Source: Nemertoderma westbladi
Taxonomy: Eukaryota; Xenacoelomorpha; Nemertodermatida; Nemertodermatidae
Length of the DNA stretch: 64,000 nt
Assembly (NCBI GenBank): GCA_032718475.1
Contig: JAUCBJ010008074.1
Span: 19,127 to 83,126 of the forward strand
Direction of reading: 5' to 3'
Made by a program: the position numbers and the translations under genes. Below, in pieces: positions 1 to 8,592 of this stretch. Every line of letters starts with the position of its first letter. Position 1 is the first letter of the stretch. Below the pieces are notes generated by a model. That model searched no databases, was not told the origin of the DNA, and worked only from the letters and a program-made list of their open reading frames with translations.

Positions 1-1308
1 TATGATGAGATAGAGGAAAGGGAGTGTAGGGAGCGTGAAGCGAGAGAGGAAAAGGAACGCGAGGAGCGTGAGGCGAGAATGGAAAAGGAACGCGAGGAGC
101 GTGAGGCGAGAATGGAAAAGGAACGCAAGGAGCGTGAGGCGGAACGCAAGGAGCGTGAGGCGGGAATGGAAAAGGAACGCAAGGAGCGTGAGGCGGGAAA
201 GGAAAAGGAACGCAAGGAGCGTGAGGCGAGAAAGGAAGAGGAACGTAAAGAGCGTGGGGCGAGACGAAGGGAGAGCATTAAGAGTGCCGCAGACTCGGCC
301 ATCAAGGACACCCAGGAGCGTGAGGGGATAGTGGCAAAGGGTGAAAAGGAGCGCAAAGAATTAAAGGAACGGCAGAGTGAGTATGCGAAAGATATAATTA
401 GAGGGACGCACGAGTTGGAATACGTGCGAGTGGGACCGCCGTCTGAAACCAGGGCCGGCTCGAGTATTTTTGAGGAGCCGAGGGCCGTAGACGTATTTGT
501 TAATACTCCACTGACAGGGACCGCGCGACAGACTCAAGACTGGTGCGACCGTACGAGCGGGGGGGGTAATAATAATAATGGTACAGTAGACGTTGTTGAT
601 ATTAATAGTACCGTATGGGATAACGCTAATCAAACCTTTATTACAGGAAATACTTTGCCTGGTGGTAGTAATTTAAATTTAAATCAGAACGATCCTAGTG
701 TTAATGTAGAAAATAATCCTAATATTGATGTAGTTACGCAAAATAATTCAAATAATCAAAATAATAACTCGAATTCGGACCTACAAAATAACTTAAATAA
801 CGCAATTACACAGAATAATTCGAATAATTCAAATAATAATCTTAGCCCGAATTTACAAAATAATTCAGATAACATAGTCGCGCAGAATAATACAAATGAC
901 TTTGTTTCAAATGAGCAAATTACTTCCGTTTCCAATATGGGTGCTATTAGTGTAGACACGTCGGGCCTACGTAACCAGGGAGCAGAGGGCCTGGTAGGCC
1001 GCGTAGTTAGTAGACAGGGAGCAGAGGGCCTGGTAGGCCACGTAGTTGGTAGACAGGGAGCAGAGGGCCTGGAAGGCCACGCAATAGCAGAGGGAGAGGC
1101 GGGGGTGAATAGACCCGACTGTGGTAGGGTTGATGTGTCGACTAGAGAGATATATAGTAGCGGGGCGAGAGGTAGCGAAGTTAGATGTAGCGAGTGGGGG
1201 GGGGCTACGAGCACCCCACAACAGAGAGTTAGCGGCGAGAGGGGGGGGGGGGGGGGCAGAGAGTGTCCCACAGCCGTCAGCGGACAATGCGAGGGCCGAA
1301 CAAGGTAA
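1..1308 (+). CDS. BEL1 gag N-terminal segment: coiled coil plus Asn-rich region (partial)
   Basis: The frame is open from base 1; the first ATG at 79 is not necessarily the start. Up to about base 390 it encodes Lys/Glu/Arg repeats of about 9 residues (a KERKEREA-type pattern), predicted to form a charged coiled coil. About 568-910 is very Asn-rich and prion-like. About 970-1090 holds three near-perfect copies of a GAEGLVGxVV-type repeat. The BEL2 gag has a comparable Glu/Arg/Gln coiled-coil repeat, which supports a gag assignment. The frame runs into a 16-G tract at 1241-1256, after which the gag-like sequence continues in the next frame. Role in the family: assembly of the particle. The N-terminus is missing. 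Confidence 0.65.
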   Translation, partial: YDEIEERECREREAREEKEREEREARMEKEREEREARMEKERKEREAERKEREAGMEKERKEREAGKEKERKEREARKEEERKERGARRRESIKSAADSAIKDTQEREGIVAKGEKERKELKERQSEYAKDIIRGTHELEYVRVGPPSETRAGSSIFEEPRAVDVFVNTPLTGTARQTQDWCDRTSGGGNNNNGTVDVVDINSTVWDNANQTFITGNTLPGGSNLNLNQNDPSVNVENNPNIDVVTQNNSNNQNNNSNSDLQNNLNNAITQNNSNNSNNNLSPNLQNNSDNIVAQNNTNDFVSNEQITSVSNMGAISVDTSGLRNQGAEGLVGRVVSRQGAEGLVGHVVGRQGAEGLEGHAIAEGEAGVNRPDCGRVDVSTREIYSSGARGSEVRCSEWGGATSTPQQRVSGERGGGGGRECPTAVSGQCEGRTR

Positions 1309-2194
1309 ACCGCAACAACCGGCGACGGAGAGTAATAGGGGGATTGCGAGTATCCCCGGCGACGTGCGATCAAGCAGAGAAAGACAGGTTGACGTCGCGG
1401 GAGGGCAGACGGAACGTCGAGCCCGATCAGAGGAGGAAAGAAGAACAGTGGGGTTTAACCGGGAGGTCGACGAGAGATCTCGTGAGCGGGAATATTCCAC
1501 TGATAGAAGAAGAGAGGAAGAGAGTAGTAGAAGTATCGCCGCAAAAGATAGAAGAGCGAGGACGGATAGCGAGCCGTCGGTAGTCGAGATGAGAACGGAG
1601 AGTCAGTGGGGTCGGACTCCGGGAGATTGCTGTCGCCCCGGAGGGATGCGATCCGGCGAGGCGCATTACGCGCCGAGAGAGGGGTACGCGATGTATCGGT
1701 ACGAAGATGAAAACAGTGGAGAGGGGGGTCGAAGAGAAACTTTCCGACGGAATATACCTACCGATCGAGAATACGGTAGCCGCGGGGAGGATTATTCGAG
1801 AAGAATAAACTTCGATCCCGAACAACACATGCAGACTGTAGGGCACACTGTAGGTCTTACTGCACATACCGTAGGCCATACTGAGAGAGGCGATGTAGGT
1901 GATAGGATAGCGCGGACAACGGGATTAAACCCGGAAGTCGCGGAATACATACCGGCGGGTAGGCCAGAAGCTGATAGGCCTATACCGGTACCAGCACAGC
2001 AGTATGACTACAGCATGCAGGGACATAACATATACCCAGGGGAGGGGGGAATTATTGCGGATAGGTGTATGGGCCCCAACATATTAACATCAACCCCAGT
2101 ACCAGACATACCGGTGGGGGGGGACAGGGTGACATTCCCCCATCACAATATCAACAATATACCCCGACAGGAACAAGAACAACGAGACCCCTAG
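1257..2194 (+). CDS. BEL1 gag middle segment, shifted frame
   Basis: This is the downstream part of the same gag, read in frame 2. It is rich in Arg, Glu and Gly, with a short TVGHTVG-like repeat near 1840-1880. It overlaps the frame-1 polyprotein at 2065-2194. The best crossover points are the 16-G run (1241-1256) and the 8-G run (2116-2123). Two opposite indels in these homopolymers would merge the segments. Whether they are sequencing errors, allelic slippage or programmed shifts cannot be decided here. No catalytic motif is visible, and the assignment rests on position and composition. Confidence 0.5.
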
Positions 2195-5100
2195 ATGAAA
2201 ACAGGTCGTGTGATACAGACATATGGAGGGGGCCGCTACCCCCGATGACATATCCGAGTCAGAGAAGATCAAGAAGTAGGACGGACGAACCGCACCAGAC
2301 AGGGGAAACTATACAGCACCCGTCGAATCCATTAGAAGCGCAGGCAATGGGGATGGCCACGTTGATCGATGCGTTGAAAACGAGGATCGAATTACCACCC
2401 GTGGAACCGTTCAAATTCGATGGGAGCAGGCCGGAAGAATACTTACAGTTCCGGCGAATGTATAGTAACGAAATACTAACAAAAAACTTGACGCAGGCGG
2501 AGTGCCTGAAGTATCTACAAGTGTACACGGGAGGCCCAGCATACGACATCGTGAGGCAATACCAAGGAATAGAGGGCGGCTTCACGACAGCATGGCGGGC
2601 ACTGGATAGGGAATACGGGCACCCGGCCAAGATCATCAGGCAAACGCTGAGAGGCATAACATCGGGTGGCCTACAGGATAATCCCGTTAGCATTAAGACG
2701 TTTGCTAACAAAGTCGAGAAGGCGCTGATCGTGCTGAAGACGTTAGACGCGCCATACGAACTCAACGCGTCCAATAACATCACCACGATAGCGCAGGCAC
2801 TACCGAGCTGGCTGCGCAACAAATGGAGGAAGGTTGCTTTCTCCACCCGAGACAAGAAGGGTGCGGAACCAGGTTTAGAAGAAATGTCAAACTTCTTAAA
2901 TTACGAAGCTGAACTAATAACGGACCCAGTCTATAGTGAAGATAGCCTGGGAAAGGGACCAAAGACAGATCACTACAGGCCCAAACCAGAGCACAATACA
3001 TCGAACGCGCTACCGAGACTCAGGCAATCATTGCCATATGCAGCGACGCAGGGGACTGCAAGTCCACAGACAAGCGAAGATAGGACAACATCAAGGGACG
3101 GACAGGGGAACAATAACAACATGAATAAACATAACCCCAGTACGTCCAGTAGGTCAAACCCAGTCAATAAGAATAGTAGGGACTTTGGTACGAATATAAC
3201 TGCGATACGCAATGCATTGTATAAAGAGGGCTATGACCCAAAGAGCAAATGCCAGTTACACGCAAATGCGCTTCATAAAACCATGAACTGCAGGTACTGG
3301 CAGGCGCTACCGAGGCAAGACCAGATAGATTACGCGTCGAGCAATAAAATCTGCTCGCGATGTGTGAAAAGTGGACACAAGGCCAGGGAATGCCAAGAGA
3401 AACCGGTCAAGTTTGGCCAGAGGAGAGGCCAGACGATGGCAACGAGCACAGTAGGGGCGAAGAAGAGAGGAACAGTGCTACTTGGAGTAGTACCAGTACG
3501 AGTGATCGGGGAAGGCAATCGATCAGTAACAACATTAATGCTGGTTGATAGTGGAGCTGCCTTCACATTAGTTGAGGAATGGGTAGCCGAAGAAATAGGG
3601 TTGAGAACGAGGCCAAGCAGGATGGCGGTGACAACCATCTCTAGCAAAGACGAGATCCTAGAGATGAGGACAGGACGGTGCGCAATTGCAGCAGTGGCAC
3701 CAGGATGCGATTATGGGGCAACCATCGACCCCATCCAAGTAATAGAGTCAATTAACATCAATGCCAGGCGGCCAACCAACATCGAGGTCGAGCAATACAA
3801 ATTCCTGGACAACATTGACTTCTCAATCCCAGACGTGGACGTTAGGAAGGTATCCATCATAGTAGGCATGGACTGCCCAACGGCCCACGAGAGAATGCAG
3901 ACGGTCTTCGGCGAAGACAAGCAGAGCGACCCGGTGGCCATATTAACGCCATTCGGGTGGACGCTGAGTGGTCCAATTAAGAGCAAGATACCATTCAGGA
4001 TGTCGGAGACATCAGGATGCATGTTCGCGGGAACAATGCAGGAAATGGGTGACGAGGGAGCAGAGGAGCAGCTTAAAAGACTGCTCAGACAGGACTTCGA
4101 GGGACTGAAAGAGACCGGGGTCGGGACCTCGGTAGAAGACAAGCAGGCTCTACAAAGCGTGGAGGAAACGATGACGTGTGATGAGGGGCGGTATACAATA
4201 GGAATGGTGTGGAAACTACCGAAGATACCGCTACCCGATAATAGAGGGATGGTGCTCACGAGACTCCGCAAGCTGAAACAAACACTACAACGGAGCCCCG
4301 AGAAGAACGAGTACATTCACAAAACCATTAAGAAGTACGTCGAGAAAGGATGGGCCGTGGAGTTACCGGTCGACGAACCGAACACGGACAGGACATACTA
4401 CCTGCCACTCCACGTAGCTTTAGACCCAAAGAAAGGTAAACTTAGGATGGTAGTCGATGCATCGGCAAAGACCGACGGAAAGTGCTTAAACGATTACCTA
4501 CTAGAGGGCCCAAACATATACAATTCGGGCATAGAAGTACTACTTAGATTTAGGAATGGGAAACACGCCTTCACGTGTGACATAGAAGGCATGTTCAACC
4601 AAGTCCGAGTAACAGAAGAAGATAGTGACAGTCAACGCTTCTTATGGTATAACGGCGAAGAAGAACCGCCGGTAATACCAGCGTATAAGATGGTAGTACA
4701 AAATATGGGGGCCAAGTCGTCCTCGTTTACGACGACTATGGCAGTGAGAGACACGGTAAAGGGCAAGGAAGATAGATATAGCAGTAGGGCCGTCGACATG
4801 ATCAGACGCGGTTTCTACGTAGACGACGGCATGGAGTCTGGAAATACGGTTGAGGAGATACTGGAAACAGGGCGCGAGGTTCGCGACATCCTGAAAGGAT
4901 CCGGCTTCAACCTGACCAAATTCCAATCCAGTTCAGAAGAATTTATCAGGGAAATAGAAGACAAGAAACCAGAATCGACCATGGACAACCCTACAACAGC
5001 CAAAGGACAGGACATGGCGATTAAGAGAACGGAATCCCAGCAGAAGGCGTTGGGAATCGTGTGGGATAGAAAAACAGACGAACTGAAGTATCAGCTGAGC

Positions 5101-7455
5101 CAGGAGGGCGCAGACACCCATACGAAGAGGGGTTACGTATCGTATATAGCAAGGATATACGATCCCCTAGGCCTAGCATCCCCATTACTAGTCACGGGGA
5201 AACAGATACTCAAGAGAGTATATAAGTTGAAGGATGAGTGGGACGTAGAGGTACCAGAAGACATCAAGAAACAGTGGAGCAAATGGACAGGAGACTTGGA
5301 GAGGATGGGAACATACAACATGCCGCGAGTGTATTTCCCGGACGGGAACATGACGAATCTGGACCTACATATGTTCTCCGACGCGTCGTTAGAGGCATAC
5401 GGAGCGGCACTCTATTTAGTACAACGAGAGGGGCCTCACAAGCCCAGACTAGCCTTTAGCAAAGCTAAGTCAACGCCGCCAGATTCAGCATCTGTTCCCA
5501 AGTTAGAATTGACAGCCGCGAGACTAGGAGTTAGAGCCACAGCCTACCTAGTGGATACAATTCCCAACATAGTGGAGACACACTACTGGACGGACTCCAT
5601 GGTAGTGCTTGGTTGGCTACACAACGAAAAGACGAGGTACCCGATATTCGTCGCGAATAGAGTGGACGAAATAAGGGCGAGCACAGAACTGGAAAGGTGG
5701 CACTACTGCCCAACAGACGAGAACCCAGCGGACTTGCTGTCGAGGGGCGTGGAACGCCACACTTTCTTAAAGAAAGAAGCATTGTGGCAACACGGGCCAC
5801 AATTTCTGAGCGATAGGGAGGCCTGGCCGCCGATGAGGAAGGTGGACCCGGGCTCGGAAGTAGTATCAGAAGGAGAAGAGGGAGATTCAGAGGGAGAAGA
5901 GATATACTCCCAGATGGTGAGGGAGATCAGGGACGTGCAACCAGGAAGGGAACTGTGCGATAACCCGACGGATAAACTCCTCAGCTACAGTTCTAGTTGG
6001 TATAAGACCAAGAAACTAGTGGCGTACTGGAGAGCCTTTGGGAATTTCCTTGCGGGAGTCGGCAAGGACAAGAAGACCAGGACAACCATAGATCTGGAAG
6101 GAGCGGCCAAGGCAGTGATCCGCTATGAACAACGCAAGAACTACGGCGACGAGGTGGAACGTGTCGGTAACCAACAACATCTCCGACGGGATAGCGAGCT
6201 GATCACGCTGTCGCCACAACTCAACGAGGATGGGATCCTAGTAATGAATTCTAGGGTGGGATATAACAACAGTATAGTCGTACCACCGAAACCCATCATC
6301 ATTCCCACAGGATCGCCCATAGTCCACCAGATCATATGGGACTCCCACAAATCGATACTGCATGGGGGCACCAACCGAACCCTCACAGAGATAAGGAGGA
6401 CCTATTGGGTCAAACAATTAAGGAAGAAGGTGAAAGCGGTAGTGGGACAGTGTCAGACCTGCCGACGAGCGAAGAAGGAGCGAGCCGTACAGGAGATGGC
6501 GCCACTACCGGCGAGTAGGGTAAAACAGCACGACCCGCCATTTACACATTGCGGTGTGGACATGTTCGGGCCGATAAAGATCAAGGTGATGCGACACACG
6601 GAGAAACGCTACGGTATTATCTTCGTATGCAACAACACGCGGGCGGTAGGGATAGAACTCGCCCAAGATGCAACCGCATCAGCCTTCATTAACGCCTTAG
6701 AAAGGTTTAGGGACCGCAAAGGTGGGACGATCGCAGTGATATACAGCGACAACGGCACCAACTTTGTGGGCGCAGAGAGTGAGATGGCAGAGGCCTTAGA
6801 AATCTTGGAGGGAGAAGAAGTCAGGGCGGCCATGAGAAGACGACAAGTGAAGTGGGAGAGAAGGACGCCGTATGCACCACATACGTTAGGATGCGTCGAG
6901 AGACTCGTGGGCAGTTCAAAACGTCTAATGACGAAGCTGATGAACACCCACATGGTCACTGAAGACGTCTTACGGACAGTACTTGCGAAGTGCGAGGGGA
7001 TAATTAATAGCAGACCGCTATACCCGGAGAATGATGACCCTGAGTCATTAGATGTGCTGACGCCTAGCCATTTCCTCATGGAAAGGCCAGCGACCATAGA
7101 TATGCGGGGTGTAGACCCAGATGATATACACTCCCGCCAAAGTTGGAAAGTAGCTAAAGCAATTAGCGCAGAGTATTGGAGGAGGTGGGTAGAAGAATAC
7201 CTACCCACGCTCCATAAGCGAAGCAAGTGGAGGAAGCCAAATAGGGAGTTGAGAGAGGGAGATCTCGTAATCGTCACGGATGATACTATCATCAACAACC
7301 AATGGCGGTTGGCGAGAGTTGTAGGCACCTACTCCGACAGGGACGGAAGAGTCCGATCGGTAGAAGTGCGGATAGGTGGAAAGATAGGTGCGAAAGACAG
7401 AAAAACCTACAGGAGAGCAGTAGGTAAATGCTGTCTTCTAGAAGGGGCACCTTAA
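2065..7455 (+). CDS. pol: BEL/Pao gag-pol polyprotein (gag C-terminus, PR, RT, RNase H, IN)
   Basis: This 1796-codon open frame encodes the retrotransposon replication machinery. In order it shows: a DUF1759-like capsid region (about 100-260); a zinc knuckle C430-x2-C433-x4-H438-x4-C443; an aspartic protease with DSGA at D495; RT with the first catalytic Asp at D839 and YVDD at 918-921; an RNase H/A17-type region starting with D1106; an integrase HHCC finger (H1428, H1433, C1463, C1466); the integrase triad D1499, D1562, E1612; and a DUF5641-like C-terminus. All catalytic residues I looked for are present, so this part looks functional. The upstream boundary is arbitrary: the frame opens with GTG at 2065 and probably continues gag through a frameshift at 2116-2123. 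Copies of this type replicate through an RNA intermediate in cytoplasmic particles. Confidence 0.95.
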   Translation: MYGPQHININPSTRHTGGGGQGDIPPSQYQQYTPTGTRTTRPLDENRSCDTDIWRGPLPPMTYPSQRRSRSRTDEPHQTGETIQHPSNPLEAQAMGMATLIDALKTRIELPPVEPFKFDGSRPEEYLQFRRMYSNEILTKNLTQAECLKYLQVYTGGPAYDIVRQYQGIEGGFTTAWRALDREYGHPAKIIRQTLRGITSGGLQDNPVSIKTFANKVEKALIVLKTLDAPYELNASNNITTIAQALPSWLRNKWRKVAFSTRDKKGAEPGLEEMSNFLNYEAELITDPVYSEDSLGKGPKTDHYRPKPEHNTSNALPRLRQSLPYAATQGTASPQTSEDRTTSRDGQGNNNNMNKHNPSTSSRSNPVNKNSRDFGTNITAIRNALYKEGYDPKSKCQLHANALHKTMNCRYWQALPRQDQIDYASSNKICSRCVKSGHKARECQEKPVKFGQRRGQTMATSTVGAKKRGTVLLGVVPVRVIGEGNRSVTTLMLVDSGAAFTLVEEWVAEEIGLRTRPSRMAVTTISSKDEILEMRTGRCAIAAVAPGCDYGATIDPIQVIESININARRPTNIEVEQYKFLDNIDFSIPDVDVRKVSIIVGMDCPTAHERMQTVFGEDKQSDPVAILTPFGWTLSGPIKSKIPFRMSETSGCMFAGTMQEMGDEGAEEQLKRLLRQDFEGLKETGVGTSVEDKQALQSVEETMTCDEGRYTIGMVWKLPKIPLPDNRGMVLTRLRKLKQTLQRSPEKNEYIHKTIKKYVEKGWAVELPVDEPNTDRTYYLPLHVALDPKKGKLRMVVDASAKTDGKCLNDYLLEGPNIYNSGIEVLLRFRNGKHAFTCDIEGMFNQVRVTEEDSDSQRFLWYNGEEEPPVIPAYKMVVQNMGAKSSSFTTTMAVRDTVKGKEDRYSSRAVDMIRRGFYVDDGMESGNTVEEILETGREVRDILKGSGFNLTKFQSSSEEFIREIEDKKPESTMDNPTTAKGQDMAIKRTESQQKALGIVWDRKTDELKYQLSQEGADTHTKRGYVSYIARIYDPLGLASPLLVTGKQILKRVYKLKDEWDVEVPEDIKKQWSKWTGDLERMGTYNMPRVYFPDGNMTNLDLHMFSDASLEAYGAALYLVQREGPHKPRLAFSKAKSTPPDSASVPKLELTAARLGVRATAYLVDTIPNIVETHYWTDSMVVLGWLHNEKTRYPIFVANRVDEIRASTELERWHYCPTDENPADLLSRGVERHTFLKKEALWQHGPQFLSDREAWPPMRKVDPGSEVVSEGEEGDSEGEEIYSQMVREIRDVQPGRELCDNPTDKLLSYSSSWYKTKKLVAYWRAFGNFLAGVGKDKKTRTTIDLEGAAKAVIRYEQRKNYGDEVERVGNQQHLRRDSELITLSPQLNEDGILVMNSRVGYNNSIVVPPKPIIIPTGSPIVHQIIWDSHKSILHGGTNRTLTEIRRTYWVKQLRKKVKAVVGQCQTCRRAKKERAVQEMAPLPASRVKQHDPPFTHCGVDMFGPIKIKVMRHTEKRYGIIFVCNNTRAVGIELAQDATASAFINALERFRDRKGGTIAVIYSDNGTNFVGAESEMAEALEILEGEEVRAAMRRRQVKWERRTPYAPHTLGCVERLVGSSKRLMTKLMNTHMVTEDVLRTVLAKCEGIINSRPLYPENDDPESLDVLTPSHFLMERPATIDMRGVDPDDIHSRQSWKVAKAISAEYWRRWVEEYLPTLHKRSKWRKPNRELREGDLVIVTDDTIINNQWRLARVVGTYSDRDGRVRSVEVRIGGKIGAKDRKTYRRAVGKCCLLEGAP

Positions 7456-7566
7456 ATTAGAGTTAGTGTGAAGTTTAGTCGTCCAAGTTTTGGACTGAGG
7501 GGGGTGGGATTGAGGGCGAGACACCCTTCCCACACAAATAAAATAAAATAAAACAAAAATAAATAA

Positions 7567-8090
7567 AAGTTAGTTAGTTAGTAGGTACGTAGTACCTAGA
7601 GTTAGTTAGTTAGTAGGTACGTAGTACCTAGAGTTAGTTAGTTAGTAGGTACGTAGTACCTAGAGTTAGTTAGTTAGTAGGTACGTAGTACCTAGAGTTA
7701 GTTAGTTAGTAGGTACGTAGTACCTAGTTAGAGTTAGAGGGTACGTAGTACCTAGTTAGAGTTAGAGGGTACGTAAAGCCTAGTTAGAGTTAGAGGGTAG
7801 GTAGTACCGATAGTTAGAGAGTTAGTAGGTACGTAGTACCTAGTTAGAGTTAGAGTTAGAGGGTACGTAATGCCTAGTTAGAGTTAGAGTTAGAGGGTAG
7901 GTAGTACCGATAGTTAGAGAGTTAGTAGGTACGTAGTACCTAGTTAGAGTTAGAGTTAGAGGGTACGTAATGCCTAGTTAGAGTTAGAGTTAGAGGGTAG
8001 GTAGTACCGATAGAGTTAGAGTTAGTAGGTACGTGGTACCTAGTTAGAGTTAGAGTTAGAGGGTACGTAGTACCGATAGTTAGAAAGAGA
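7567..8090 (+). repeat. Tandem repeat of hairpins between pol and the extra ORF
   Basis: About a dozen degenerate units of roughly 32 bp occur, each with the self-complementary block TAGGTAC-GTA-GTACCTA (7-bp stem, 3-nt loop) separated by AGTT/AGAGTT linkers. In later units the block decays (for example GTACGTAATGCC). The array lies inside BEL1, just after the pol stop, so it would be transcribed as a string of hairpins. Confidence 0.85.
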
Positions 8091-8592
8091 GAGTAAGAGG
8101 TAAAAGGGGTAAAAAAAAATAGGATATAGATATTAGATAGCAGTAAGTAGAGTTAGTAGCGAGAGGGGGGCATATGAGTGCAGCTGGATAAATCGTGTGG
8201 CCACACGACGCATACGGCTGTACTGCATAGGCCCACTGAGTAGGCCAGAATATGGATCAGAGAGAGAATAGAATAAATCCATAGGCAGTAGTAAGTAGTA
8301 GGACAGTAGAATCAAAGAAAAATAAATAAATAAATAGAATAGGGCTAAAATCGGAAAATAGTGGTAACACAAGGAAAGTCGTTCTAGAACATAATAAAAG
8401 TAACGGACGGAAATTGTAAATTAGGCTGATTTACTAGCTCCGAAATTAATTAGATTAAATTAAGCTTGAAAGGCGCAGTTAAGTAGAAAAGCAGGCCATT
8501 ATCGAACTGTAAGAAACATCTTAGTACATCACTCATCTGTATTGCGCCTTGGTAAGGCACCACCCTACAGGTGAGCGAGTGTAGTGTTCGGA
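8091..8592 (+). other. Leader region before the extra BEL1 ORF
   Basis: No open frame of note is present. It contains a 16-bp perfect palindrome, TCGTGTGGCCACACGA (8192-8207). CACCACCCTACAG ends near 8572, just upstream of the ATG at 8593, and resembles a 3' splice acceptor. A spliced subgenomic mRNA for the downstream ORF is therefore possible but unproven. Confidence 0.35.

Noticed and set aside
756-1500. Minus-strand open frames opposite BEL1 gag
   Set aside because: Shadow frames of a G-rich, stop-poor coding strand, without recognisable motifs.
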